The notes: a model not told the origin generated them from the sequence alone. A DNA stretch of 64,000 bases from Sipunculus nudus (GCA_026874595.1 CM049322.1:6311900-6375899); one strand, 5' to 3'; shown: positions 22,263-35,179, counted from the stretch's first letter. Numbers and translations are program-made.

Positions 22263-22400
22263 TTCAATATAGTATTCACTGAATTCACCTAGGTATAAGG
22301 TAACCTTGCATATGATTTGAACACTTAAGTGTTCTTATTTACTGGATTTATCTAAATAAAAGTGAGAAAGCCCATTTTGGAGAGCAGAAAGTCATTAAAG
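22263..22400. repeat. Repeat block shared with 16405-16530
   Basis: Carries TATTCACTGAATTCACCTAG, then CCTTGCATAT, and ends with TTTTGGAGAGCAGAAAGTCA. It has the same order and spacing trend as the left block. Confidence 0.45.
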
Positions 22401-22766
22401 AGGACGGACGGACGGCAGGGGACTAATAAGGCTTAAGTACAATGTAACTCCAAAATAACCATCATAATGGTGTTCCAATCTCCCTCATAATTTATACCGT
22501 AAAATAAAATGTTTGTACACAGTAATTTGTCACTCTTAATGCTAGGTGACAATAAAGTATCAGCCAAGTCAAGTAGACTAGTGTCAAAACCTGTTATTAC
22601 ACTCCGATCCCGATCCTTTATACACTTGCTGGATGCAAGCAGCCTGTTTATACCGTAACTGAGATACAATAATCTTCAATCTGCTTAAAGGGATTTCCAG
22701 TACGCGCCTACATGTCTTAAAGTTAGAAGAAAACATATTTCATAAGAAAGTGACTCGGCTGTATCC

Positions 22767-22984
22767 TAGCGTCTGTGCCTCCGTGAAGACCACACAGGAA
22801 GCATCAATCCTTTTAATAGCCAAATTGATGAGAATATTACAGATACCCCTATCAAGACCAAAGTAGAACCAAGACTAGCGTCTGTGCCTCCGTGAAGACC
22901 ACACAGGAAGCATCAATCCTTTTAATAGCCAAGATGATGAGAATATTACAGATACCCCTATCAAGACCAAATAAGAACCAAGAC
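22767..22984. repeat. 109-bp perfect-period tandem duplication
   Basis: Two adjacent copies (22767-22875 and 22876-22984) begin TAGCGTCTGTGCCTCCGTGA and differ at only a few positions (for example AAATTGATG against AAGATGATG). A third copy is not present. It is a recent local duplication of non-repetitive sequence with no coding content recognised. Confidence 0.95.
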
Positions 22985-24179
22985 TAGAGTTGTTACAACA
23001 CGTTCATACCAAAATATCTGCCAGTCAAGAGAAAAGAATATAGGGGAAACGGAAGAAGAATGGTTGTATAATTCATCAAAGTTACCGCCACGACTTAGAA
23101 TATTCAAATCACCAAAATATAGCTTCACACAAGACCCCAGAAACGACAAAGGCGCAGTGAACCATGAGCAACAGCAGAGAACAAGTGCCACCTGGTGACC
23201 ACCAGTGTGGCTACGATACTCCCAGTTGAATGACAAATAGTTAGATTTTTGCACATGCTAAGACAGGGTTTAAAGTGTCACAGAACAGCCTCTGCAGCAA
23301 TGTGAAATCCGGGTCAAGCGAACGAAGAGGAAATACTGCCTCCCTGAATCCACAAAATAACGAACAGCTAATATAACCAAAATTGAATTAGCTTGAGATC
23401 AGCCAAACTAACTTAGATGAGCCAAGTAACCGAGCAGTCGACCAACCAAGTCGTCCTGCCGACCGACCTCGCGAGCCAAAACAAGACTCCATCCAGGATA
23501 ATCTAAACGATAATTTCCAAGACCTTCAAACGAATAGGCATAATACCGTTAAAGAACAGTTTGAATGTCATTTAATATACAGCCGAAAAGAGTGAGAGTT
23601 TCTCCACAGTCAGAAAACGTGTCTGCTGTCACTCAACACCAAGCCAAGCCGACCAAACCAGTCAACACTGGCAAACACTTGCGAAGTTCCATTCCCGCGT
23701 GCGACCCAAGGCCACCAAAGTCAGGTCTGCATTGGTAGACGTTCGGGGGTCTTGGTTTATTGTTTTTTGTCTCTGTCCCTTTGGTTGTGGTGGGCTTTCC
23801 TGGAGGCTTAGGCTCATGTACTTTGGTGTATTTTTGAGTGTGGGTGCTACGGCTGTCCTCGGCCCCCTAATGTGGGTTGCTTTTGGTCCAGCTGAGAGTA
23901 CGTCATGTCTGTTTTTGTACTGGACTTGACGTGAAATCTACAAAAAGAGAGCAATTTTTCCTGATTTCAGTCATAGCATTTCGCTACAAATTAAACCACT
24001 CTAAAGTTTCCGAGGGTGCTGGTTCGGCCTTGGTTTCCGACTAACTCAATACTTTAGCTCCATCTATCTCTTCTCTAGCATTAGCGTTGAATTTTAGCGT
24101 CGTATTCTTTACTCAAACGACTTCTGGTGTTCTCACGCATCTGTTGTCGCTTCTTGGCAGAATTATCATTTATAATCCG
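22985..24179. other. Non-coding interval
   Basis: Higher GC than the surroundings, with a GACCAA-rich stretch around 23400-23660. No gene recognised. Confidence 0.4.
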
Positions 24180-24613
24180 ATGTTTGAGGAGGTATGCAAT
24201 CTATCAGTACATGTATCTTCTAGTGAATCAGATGCTGTTGGAGGTATGCGCTTTATCAGTACGTGTATCTTCTAGTGAATCAGGTGTTGAAAGATATATG
24301 CGCTCTATCAGAACTCATATATTCTAGTGACTTCGGTGTTTGTGGATGTGTGTGCTCTATCAGTACACGTATCTTCTAATGAATCAGGTGTTGAAAGAGA
24401 TATGCGCTCTATCAGTACGCGTATCTTCTAGGAAATCCTCTGTTTGTGGAGGTATGTACTCTATCAATACATGTATCTTTTAGTGAATCTGGCTCGATCA
24501 ATAAATGTATCTTCCAGTGAATCCGGTGTTTCACTAAAATGTGCTCTATCATTACATGCATCTTCTAGTAACTCTGGTGTTGTTGGCGGTATGCGTTCAT
24601 TCAGAAAATGTAT
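24180..24613. repeat. Divergent 52-54-bp minisatellite, second locus
   Basis: About nine degenerate units start near 24186, 24239, 24291, 24343, 24396, 24447, 24491, 24536 and 24584, sharing GGTATGCGCTCTATCAGTAC and TGTATCTTCTAGTGAATC. The core ATCAG...TGTATCTTCTAGTGA is shared with the array at 5031-5999, and the outer degenerate copies there resemble this one most. The two loci belong to one family: one was homogenised, this one decayed. Confidence 0.8.
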
Positions 24614-25980
24614 CTGAGGAAAGTATATGAATGTAAAGTTCATATATTTTAACTGAACATTAGGTTCCAAGGGTTTTTAAAAGGCTTAAAACCGCACGGT
24701 CTCTGCAGAGCAAACAGATACTTACTCCAATTTGTAGAGAAAGCGATTAGATTTTGTGATGTATTGACATGTCAGTATAGTATTACTTATCATAATTTTT
24801 CTTATTTTATTATAGTTCTTACACAACTATATCTTCTGGGTTTTCACTTAACACTCTGAGCATACTGGTATGGGATAATTCGTGTTTCTTGTATCTTCCA
24901 GTGGCTAAAGTTGGGCTATGTATTACCTACAATTTAGCCAGTATGCCCATGCATATTTACAAAGGAAGACGTACTAATATCTTGAAGAAGTGCCATACAA
25001 TGAATACGGTAACTTTGTTTTCTTTTCAATTATTTTCTGTATTATATCTAATTATTTAATACAGAGATACTCCGATATACGGCAAAAGAAAAAGGGCAAG
25101 GAACAATGATGTTCAATTTTAGAGCGTTTTCTTACTCTCATGTCAACGTATGCTATATCAAATGTAACATTTATATAATTATTTTTCAAATATATATATC
25201 AACTTTTCAAATATTTGTCAGTTATATTATATACTTACCTGTATTCAATTTTATTTGTTGACCACATTTGTGACTCAATTGTTCTGGACATACCCGTGCA
25301 ACACGCAATCATCTGAAATATGAATCATAGGGGATTATACAATTAGGTAATATATCACTGTTTAAACTAAATACCATGGGTATTATCGCATATATATTTG
25401 TTGATACATAAGTCAATCTTTTTTGTGAATATGCTTTTGTCGTGTCAGAAAATCTGGATCATAGTTATTCGCTTTTGCCAAATAATTAACATCCTTTTCA
25501 TGTAAAGAAGTAAAAAAAGATGATAAGGTGAATTCCAAACTAATACTTTCCCGTTATTGGTTACCTTTAAACAATTATCATCACATATCGAGCATTATTC
25601 TCTCCTTTGTACAGTGTATGTCATCATAACAAATCTTATATTATTCTTTTAACTGTGTAGTTTATATTAATATGACAAATGGAGGACTATGCTGTCCTCT
25701 CTGACGTATTTTATAACAAACTGAGCATTGCGTTCTTATTTATGTTGTTATATCATTATAACAAATCGACCATTATCGTCTTCTTTGTGAAGCTGTATTA
25801 TAATAAGTCGAGCATTATACTCTCTCTCTCTCTCTCACTGTGTACGTTTATATTATTACATCTCATCCAAACCTCAATCTCTGTCAAAATGCAGATAATA
25901 CGATAAAAAAACTCCGATTTAGAAACAATTTGAATGATTGAAATACATTCGTTTTTGGCTTCAATGAACTTAATTAAATA
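24614..25980. other. AT-rich non-coding interval with a short (CT)n run
   Basis: A (CT)n run lies at about 25820-25838. No supported gene. Confidence 0.45.
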
Positions 25981-25981
25981 T

Positions 25982-26036
<55 letters not shown>
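25981..26036. repeat. (CA)n(TA)n compound microsatellite
   Basis: About 12 CA units pass directly into about 16 TA units. Confidence 0.95.
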
Positions 26037-26040
<4 letters not shown>

Positions 26041-27616
26041 TTGTTGATTATATCAGAAAAACAAACGATGTAGCAGTACGACTGCAGTCGGACTGCAGTC
26101 GGACTTATATTTGTAATAAAAAGTATTGTTTAATTATTTTCATGAGAGGTAATTATAATAAATGATTATAATTGCTCACTAATATGTGTAGGGGTATCTA
26201 TTGTCGCCATTGAAACAGTATGAAAAAATTATTTTGGTAAAGTTCATATCAGATGCACAAAGGAACACTGTCTGATAGAGAACAAAACATCGCCCAGGGA
26301 CAGGAGTAGAGTTAGAATGGAGTGCTTAAATTTGTCTCGTATTCACAATTGTGTATTTTAATTGCTTATATTGAATAATGTGTTTATTTGAAATGGAATT
26401 CAATACATCATCTTATAACACTGGGCAGTAAATGGATTGATAGACAAAAAACAGTTACCGATAAGGTACTGTGAAATGGTGGGCCTTCTATTTACATGAA
26501 CTCCTGGATACTAAGTGTGACATAATTAGATAAAGCAACTCGTGAAGTAAACAACGTTTAATAGGCTATGGAACTTTCTTTAAAAAATTGGGTTCAGTAA
26601 ACAAACCGGATAGATCATAGTGACAGGTGGCTGTCAGATCAAACCGCCTTTACAGCAGACAGCACATACAGGGAAATTAGCAGGTGATAACAAAACATCA
26701 AAATTAAAACAATATGCGAAGTAAGTCCCTTCGTTTGAGTTATGTATTTAAAAGATTTTATCTCATCCACTTCTACATCTGTTTACGATGCAAACAATGG
26801 AAATTAAAAAGGTTCGTGCCTTTAGAACTTATATATCTTTTATTATTTTATTGATCCTCAGTTCTCATATTGGACTAATAACTAATTCTTTTTAACATGC
26901 CATCTCACAAATCATCTCACTTTTTTCCTCCACAGAAATAATCAAATTCATTAGGTATTACTTAATTGAAATCTCGCGTAATTTTAACAATAGCTAACTT
27001 AATTTTTAATAATTCCCGAAACATTTCTTATCTCGTTTGTATCAAAAAGGCTGTTTTACTGAAAGAGATATGACCGAAACATTAAGATATTTAACTGTAA
27101 AGTTTCTAACAATTAAGGTTCACCCTCGGCTAAATGAAACACTACATGTGAAGACAGTATCAAATCCTACTTGGTCAGACGGGGAGGACTCGGCCACATC
27201 TGTCGTCGGTATTACGTCGGCGAGAGTGATTAACTAATCATAAGTAGATATTCTCACTGGAATCGACTGAGGGTGTTATTTACTGATTCTAGGATGAGCT
27301 CTAGTTAAACCATGTAACCAAACTACTTAGTTTACTTACAGATAACAAACCCACATTTCTTGCTGACACAAAAGTTGTCTTGAGAATGTCTGATTATTTC
27401 AAGCTTCCAAGATTTGATGTAAAAACGTTGATTGCCAGTCATTATACATAGGTGTTGGAGGTGACAACAGGCCTCTTTTGTCGAACATTAGCACTGAATT
27501 TAATCATTATGATAGTAAAAATTTATTTTTACACTCGATTAATATACGTTCAACTGAAATGAGAAAAAAATAAATCAACATTTTCTTCACCGGGTTCTAT
27601 TTACACAATTTTATTA
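26037..27616. other. AT-rich non-coding interval
   Basis: ACTGCAGTCGG is tandemly doubled at about 26090-26103. A related CGATGTAGC..GTAC..ACTGCAGTCG string recurs near 28005-28030. No gene supported. Confidence 0.4.
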
Positions 27617-27622
27617 TTTTAT
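27617..27622 (-). promoter_or_regulatory. Poly(A) signal AATAAA (minus strand)
   Basis: AATAAA follows the stop of the 64-codon minus-strand frame by about 8 bases. A second AATAAA-like motif lies a few bases further on. Confidence 0.3.
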
Positions 27623-27629
27623 TGAATTA

Positions 27630-27824
27630 TTATTTCGGAGTTGTAAAGTGCACGTATCCAGTGACAGAATCTGACCAGGAAGTTATAATCGTGCAGTTAG
27701 AGCCCAAAGCTGGACTGCTGGCAACCACTGATATAGTAGAAAACCCTGGGACTGGTAGTACACCTTCACGGAGAAGTATCATTACTACAGAGTGAAAACA
27801 TAGTAACCCCCATAGAGAGCCCAT
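27630..27824 (-). CDS. Possible small secreted peptide (64 aa), unrecognised
   Basis: The ATG sits in a strong Kozak-like context (GCCATGG). The N-terminus MGSLWGLLCFHSVVMILL is hydrophobic and signal-peptide-like, followed by REG and a small-residue-rich stretch where cleavage could occur. The mature part has one cysteine in an NCT glycosylation sequon (SNCTIITSWSDSVTGYVHF) and ends in TTPK. A poly(A) signal lies directly after the stop. I recognise no family. A single-exon secreted peptide, the first exon of a larger gene, or chance are all possible; the coincidence of start context, signal-like N-terminus and poly(A) signal is the only support. Confidence 0.25.
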   Translation of the reverse strand: MGSLWGLLCFHSVVMILLREGVLPVPGFSTISVVASSPALGSNCTIITSWSDSVTGYVHFTTPK

Positions 27825-29880
27825 GGCTTTAACCCACAGAGAAATGATAGGCTACCTTGGCTTACAGGATTTAGACCTAGACTAGTTTTTCAAGCTATAA
27901 GTGCTAAATAAGTGTACTCTCACAGCTGATTTATTTTGAATAGGTAGGCGATCACACAGTTAGTATAATAAGCAAAAAAAGGAAAAAAACAATTATTGGG
28001 GGGTCCGATGTAGCGGTACCACTGCAGTCGCAATGCAAAGTACGTTCAGTAGCCTATAGCACTGATAATTCTAACTTCGGAGCCGGTAGTGGTGAATGTG
28101 ACCGGTAGTAATATGTTTGGCAGTCAGACAGGAAAGGAATGAAGTCATTGGCCTCTAGGGAGTGAATGAAGTTGGTACTTTTCTTTTGCATTGGAGTACA
28201 TAGAAGGGGAAATATTGGAATGAGAACCAGTTGAATAGATGCAGAACAGTGGAATATGGAAATTTGATCACCTGGTTCCAGCTGCAAAAACGTAATTTGG
28301 AGAATTTGGTATCCATGTCGATGAGACGAAGGACGATCTTCATAGCACAGAGTCCCTCTGACTGACGGTCGCACCGAGAGACAAGCAACAATTTACTGTT
28401 CGTATGCCTGTTGTATAATGTTGGGATTGCCCATATTATAACTGCCCCAACCAATAATTTTTAGTAAAGTGGGGATAAACATGTTAGACTTGATAAATAA
28501 TGAACCAAGATGGCGGGTTAAAATGCCAGCCCCCATCTTTACTTTATTTTCTTGCTATGGTATTGTACATATGAGAGTAATTATGAGATTAGTGTATTTG
28601 TAATGAGGAATAATGATAGAATTGCGATAAAGAGTCATGGGTAGAAACCTGGTGAGCTTATTTGGTGATATTATATGATTGTCCACAAGGGTACTGCAGG
28701 TGTCATGAGGTAGGTCTGGTCATGAGTGGACTGAGCCAGCCACCATTGTGTATATTAGGAGTCACTGCGTGAAGGCAAACTAAGCAGAAAGGGGATGTAC
28801 TACTGGTGTAAGTATGGTGGTATAAACCTGTAGTAACCATAAGATAACTGAGCTGGAATGAGTATTGAAAGTTCATGATATCATTGCTCAGAATAAGCAG
28901 CATGGTAGTGGCCCAGTACCCCACAGGGTGAAGGTACCTGTAAGAGTAGGGGTAATGAAGGGATAACACAGGGGAGCTGTTGACTGTATATGTGTCGTCT
29001 AGGTCTGAAATTCAGAATGATAAGTGTTGACTGTATATGTGTATGTCTTCTATGACTTAACTTCAATGTAATAACCTCTGCAAGCTTTAGTACAGTCAAC
29101 AAAGTCCAAACTGTCCAAAATAGTATATAGTATAGTATGTGATGGTCATATAGTATGTGATGGTCACATAGTATATGATGTGTGTTATGTGACAATTTGG
29201 TTAACAAGGCGAGATACTTTTGTTCTGTTGATAGTTTAGGCCTTTTATGTACATTCTATAGTACAGTATACAACATGGTCATAGAAAGTGCCTCATGGGA
29301 GAATAATATCGCTCGGTGATTATATACTGAAGCCATGTGCAGTCAAGGCTTATCAATGTAGGCACAGGCCTTGTGAAAAGTTGGATATACATATCAGTCC
29401 AATAAAATCGGACAAGTAGCCAAATGTAGTCAAATTGCTCGTATATCTTTTATATATAAGAGAGAGAACCAGCACATTACTCATTAACGTTATATGATTA
29501 TGATAATAGTATAATAACGTACAAGTATACTATATTGGGCCATAATGTGCTATAACAGCCCAGTAATGAGAGGGAACACAAAAAGTTAACAGGTTACATA
29601 AGATGCAGCGCCAGCATATCACCTCATATAAATTGTAGTGTTAATGTTATTTCTTTAAGGTATTGGCGCATTTAAGTATATGTATAAGGTATTTGGCCAT
29701 AATGCATAATAACTGCTGGGCCATAATGAGAGGGAACTGCTAAATATTGCCCTAGCATATAGCTGTCATGAGCAAAGACTACAGTTGACTGGTTAAGTAT
29801 TATGTAACATGTGTAAAACATTGTCATGCAGTATGACTATTGATTTATTGTTGAGAGTACAGTGTTACTGTTAATGGCAG
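27825..29880. other. Non-coding interval with a small 18-bp tandem repeat
   Basis: Three units of about 18 bp based on ATAGTATGTGATGGTCA lie at about 29131-29180. Two overlapping minus-strand frames at 28054-28454 have mixed composition but no recognised domain. The last part is rich in ATAATG and TAACAG words. Confidence 0.4.
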
Positions 29881-32800
29881 GCCTGATTGTAATGGCAGGT
29901 TAGATTGTTAATGCTGAGTTGATGGTATATTGCCAGCCCTGATAGTTTTTGCTGCATTGATATGTTATGACAGGTCTGATTGTTATTGCTCAGTTGTATG
30001 GCAGGTCTCACTGTTACTGAGTAGGTTTAACTACTGGTAAAACTTGACTGTTGAATTATTGCTGTAAGTACAATGTTAATGTTATGGCAGATCTGATTGT
30101 TATCGATGGTTTAATATGTTATTGGAGGTCTGATTTTTATTGCGGAGTAAGCATGACTACAGATAAAAAAGGGCTGTTAACTGAATGTTGGAAGTACAAT
30201 GCTAATGTTATGACAGTTCTAAATGTTATGGCTAAGCTGATTTGACTACAGTATCAGTAGGTCAGGGGAAATAGGACTGTCTTATTGTTTGAAGCACAAT
30301 GTCAGTATTATAAGGGCCTGAGATCAGAAGGTCAGGTGAAACAGGACTGTTGACTTATGTTGACAGTGCTACTATTATTATTAGGCCTGTTGAGTTGTTA
30401 CTATTCTCAGGAGGTCTGTTGAATAGTTATTGATGTTGACAGACTATTGGTTTGATTTTGCTGGTTTAAAGTGGTAGGTTTGCAGGGACGAATAGATATC
30501 AACCCTATCAAAACTGTTATAGCAATCAATTTTATTGTTATTAGAAGCTACAACAGATTGGAGTATTGTATTAAAGCTAGAAAAGAGACTGTTGTTGATA
30601 TTTTGGATAATTATATCAGCTAAACAATATCAACTAAAGTCTGGTGATAGACTTAATACCCACACACATGTTCAAGGTGTAAATACAGTATATTTAGTAG
30701 TTCCATGGTAAACAAACATAAAACGACACATGTTGAGGCAAACGATTATCTTTATTAATTCCTATCTCAATATTTATTCTAATACAGACTATGACTTCTG
30801 AGTAAACATACTAAAATCCAGCACATAATTTAAAATTCTGCATTAGGATGGAATATGAAACAGTAAATGTAAATAAATGTAAAAGTAAGTATTGTTACGA
30901 AGGTGGGAATATGACACAGATGTAAACCCCTGGTACTGTTAAGTTTGTGTAGATGAGGTGTTATGAACATATGTATTATGTGTAATTTGTGCTTATGTTT
31001 GAGATATAAACGTGTTACATTATGCATTAACAAGGATCTTAAAAATAAATTTTCATATATTTGCAGAGCTGTGTGGTCGACCATCAACATCTACCACGTG
31101 TACAAACAGTGAGTTGTCGGCTGTAAGAAAGGCGGGTACGTGGGCCATGCCAGCCCCCCCCCCCCCCCCTTCACACTAAGTTTATTGTTCATGGCTAGTT
31201 TTATCGATTCTCGACCACTAGTGGCCCCATTTGTATTTTTGCTTCTATTTTCATACATTTTTTCCTTTATTATAGACTCGGGAATTACAACAAAGGTGTC
31301 AAAGACTGGTAGCGCCATCTGTATTTTTATTTTTACGCCTTGTTTTCCCTATATATGTGTTTTTAGACTGTCAAATTACAGCGAAGGTGTCAATTTCTCA
31401 GCTCTGGTCCCATCTTGTCTCCTGAAACTTGTGTGAAGAATTTGAAAAACTGATGATCTTTACCTTTATTAAAAAGCTCAAATCAGCCGAATTATGGTTT
31501 ATCACCATTATGATATTCTTGAAAAGTTCTATTTTTTCACCCAATTAGATAGACAAAATGTTTCAATCAAGTTCTCAGTGTAGTTTCAAAAAATGGTGAT
31601 CTTGACTTTGATCTTTTTTTCTCTCTCTTTTGCAATCTGTACAACCCAGTCATGAGTAGATTAATCATGCACATATGTGAAACATGGCATGCGGAAGGAC
31701 CCTATCAAGGGAGGTGTAAGTTTATCTCAATATGCTTTCAGATGATAAAATTCCTGTTGTGAGTGTTAGGCTAAAATATCCTGCTGTTAAGCTGAGCAGT
31801 ATGACCCATGAGTTACATGTATTATCCGCCTATTACTGTCTTCACTATATACATTTTTATTGTTTGGAATTATCGGAATATTAGATAACCTACTGGGGAA
31901 TATACATATACAGTTTTGGGAAACATACGGAACGAGAACATAGGAACCGGGGAATACACATACTGGGGAATTTAGGGATAAAGATAAATATTTACCGGTG
32001 AATATAGGTAGGAAATATATCGTTAGACATACACAGAACGACTTATGCAAAATCCATTAAAACAAGCCAATATCAAACATGACCCAGAAAATATGCCTTT
32101 CAGATAAAGAGCTTAGTGGCTTTACTAACAAAAACTAGAACCCGCTGATTTATATTAGACCAGACTAAGATCACCTCTGTTTATAAGACCAAACAGCAAG
32201 CTGTTATATTACATTGATTAGCTGCTATACGTTTGTATAGTAAAAAAGGGAGTGCAGTGAGTGGAAATAGAAAAATGGAATGATCACTATTTTACACACA
32301 CCGGACCAAATTCCAAAATAAAAAAGTAAAAGTATTTATAAAAATTTGTATTCAGAAAATATCATATCGGCATCATATTAAGGTTTTACTTATTACATGA
32401 CGTTTAAATAATTTGAAGGCCATGGGCTAATAAGTATGAAATCCCACACTGAGATTCTTATTACATAACCAGGCATATTCCGCTCATGGATGTTTTTGGT
32501 TTATTGATATATTATGATATTACGGCGTTTTCTCTGAGCTATGTCCCTACTCGTAGGCAAGCCCGCGTATGTTCACCCACGAACTCGGTGTACAGCGCGG
32601 GAGAGAGCCACAGTATTTCCCACATTTTTCTTAAACATTAGGGTCACACCAGTCCTTGTACAAAGTGCTGAGGTTCCGCGAGACAGTAATTTGTTGCACA
32701 CATTTTGGGTAAACACTTAAGTAACACCAGCCTACGTGTACGGTGCTGAGATTCCGTGAGGCAATAATTTGTTATACACCTATTGTTTAAACATTGACAG

Positions 32801-33931
32801 CGAACCAGTACTGGATACTGGGTGAACATACTCTGCAGTACAATAACATGGCAACGAAACATTTGCCACCGTCTCATATTAGGTAAATGAGCGGGATCAT
32901 CGGACACCGGGGAGAGGAATATTACCAGTTATATAATAAGAGCTTACTAAATAATTGGAACACTAGTTTTATATCATGGCATATCCTGCTTATATGGTCG
33001 TATAAAACCACTGTGTAACCAGCACACTCAGCTGCAGTCGCGTAGCCTGATACTGTAAGAGCAATGTAGCTGACGTGGCGGCCTCAGCACGGTCACGGGG
33101 ACGGTTGATCACTGGGAGAGGAAATCAATTAAAAGTCTTCCGACCAGAAGAAGTGTCATGTAACTGTAATTCTAAACCATAATATACGTTTGTATTCATT
33201 TTAATGTTCATGAACATGTGGGCTGAGGTCATAAGTGAGTGTCGAGTTTAGTGTAGCAAACAAAACGGCTGATACCCGGATGCAGCTAAGCAAAATGTCG
33301 GGTATATACAGGAAAGGTCAATAACTGACCACACCTCTCCTGATCACTCATTGACACAATACGGCGTCTGCTTACAGCAAATTGGAAATTGATACAAAAA
33401 GCAACACATATTGTCAAAATTAAGTTAATTAGTCTTAATCAGGATTATTAGATGTTAAAGGTATACAGTGAAGGTCTATAACTGCCCACACACTCACCAT
33501 ACCACTCACTGAGACAAAACGACCGTCTCCTTATAGCGAATGAAAATTTGATACAAAAGCAGCACAAATTGTCAAAATTATTCTTAATCAGGATTATTAG
33601 TTGTTAAACGTATAAGCTTTGTTGACCAAAAATATGCGTTATTTGCATGAATGTAAAATCACTAATTGCATTTTGCTCTATTTTGACCAAAGCACACATC
33701 CACATATGTGGATTTAAACTTTCAGCCCATTACATTTGAAAATAAAAGCTCTTAATATGGGCCATATTTGCAGTGTTTTGCTATAGATTGTATCGTCACC
33801 TGGCCTTTTCTAGTCAATAGACGCCATGCTGAGCAGGTCCTCATTCCTATTTCTTAGAGTGTTAGCTTATAAGGGGAGCCCCTTTGTTATTTTTATGTAT
33901 ATATATTCCAGGATACCTAACATTATATCAG

Positions 33932-34033
33932 ATGGTAAAATCTAAGTTTATTTCACACTGCAAGTTAACTATAATTCGTAATCACGTCAAAGTTAGTGTC
34001 AGTGATAAAATGATCTGCGAGCTATCTGGCAAG
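33932..34033 (+). CDS. Candidate 102-bp exon, unit 1
   Basis: A phase-compatible block of 34 codons begins after ATATCAG and ends AAG before GTAATA. It reads MVKSKFISHCKLTIIRNHVK and VSVSDKMICELSGK, with two cysteines. The four copies (here, 38639-38740, 46416-46517, 54181-54282) keep the borders and the open frame. No family is recognised; HCKLTII...VSVSDKMICEL has an extracellular beta-sandwich look, but that is only an impression. It may be an exon of a duplicated gene whose other exons I cannot find, or chance conservation within young duplicates. Confidence 0.25.
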
Positions 34034-34124
34034 GTAATATTTATTGTTGAGCGTATTGTAGTCTTTGATCTATATCCATTTTAAGTGTAAGCAACACACG
34101 CACATTCAAGGGGATCCCTGGGTA

Positions 34125-34156
34125 TATAAAAGGCTCTATTGAAGCACATCGTCAGT
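34125..34156 (+). promoter_or_regulatory. TATA box plus TCAGT initiator, unit 1
   Basis: TATAAA (34125-34130) is followed by TCAGT (34152-34156), with the initiator A 29 bases after the first T, the spacing of an RNA polymerase II core promoter. The sequence is identical in units 2-4. It lies about 90 bases downstream of the candidate exon, so it would drive a different transcript on the plus strand; no matching ORF follows. Confidence 0.35.
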
Positions 34157-34798
34157 GGAAGTGTTCTGTGCATGCAGTACAGAGCTCAAGCAGATTTTTC
34201 CTCAATTTTGGAGGTATCAAGTTTAAATCTAGATTTATACATCTAGTTTTTGTCTGAGATAAATATTAATGTGTTGTGAATAACATGAGCTAAGTAAAAA
34301 CACTCAACTCCTCACCTGTTTGTTGTAATATATGATAGAATAAACAAGAGTCAGTGGTAATATCCAGTTTAAATTTGCCGGTATAAGTCACATGACTAGG
34401 TCACATGGGTAAAGAGGGTGGAGCCTATGAATAGTAAACATAAACGGAGCCATGTGCATAGCCTGGTCATATGAATGTACTCCTCTCAGGGGGGTCTGTT
34501 GCTTCATGTTGATTTAGTTAAAAATAAATATCTTACAAATTTCAGAATGAAAATAATTAGCTTCATTTCGTTATCTTAAGCATTTTCATTTGTCCAACCC
34601 GCTGTGTGGCAGGTTAGTTGTCACACACCTAATGCAAAGGCAGTTATCACATTGATCTGGATCACTGACACTTTCATTGAGCCTGTTATCTTTATATCCC
34701 GTCCCCATGTCTTTTATCAGCTGTATCATGTTCCGGCAGAACGGAGAAATAACTCAGTGTGGGCCAGTCTGTACAGATTCACCTTGACATGTACATCC

Positions 34799-35002
34799 TC
34801 AAGAACAGGGCTGATTTATATGATAATCCATATCAAACTGCTGACTAACTTTCACTTTGTTGCTGAAAATCCCAGTCTCAATGCTCAATTTAATGTGGAG
34901 TACAAGCTCATGGTTATTTACTGCTGTGTTGAGCTGATTCGGCCTGTCTGTACAGTATACTGACCACTCTGACACAAAAATATCTGTGACATGAACCTGC
35001 AT
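34799..35002 (-). pseudogene. Conserved minus-strand frame, unit 1 (frame-shifted N-terminus)
   Basis: Corresponds to the 97-codon frame of units 2-4, but a one-base deletion (GACATGAACC against GACAGGGAACC, with a substitution) removes the N-terminal 37 codons. The remaining part reads DIFVSEWSVYCTDRPNQLNT and NNHELVLHIKLSIETG, with three amino-acid changes against the other units. Confidence 0.2.
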
Positions 35003-35143
35003 CCCAACTCACAGGACTGTTTGCACAGAGTTAGCATGCTGACCACTCGGACACAACGAAGTCTGTCATGATGGGGAGGGGGCATATTCAAAGCAAATTC
35101 TCAGGACTAGGTTAATCAGGATGGGGATTTACTTAGATATTAA

Positions 35144-35179
35144 TACCATGGAGATAGAATAAATTCTATCTCCATGGTA
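35144..35179. other. 36-bp palindrome (17-bp stem, 2-base loop), unit 1
   Basis: TACCATGGAGATAGAAT (35144-35160) is followed by AA and its exact reverse complement (35163-35179). An AT-rich, partly palindromic TATATAATATATATTATA tract starts about 25 bases further on. It can extrude as a cruciform. Confidence 0.9.

Noticed and set aside
23699-23929. 76-codon hydrophobic ORF
   Set aside because: Composition is that of a G/T-rich strand; no initiation context, charge pattern or homologous exon was found.
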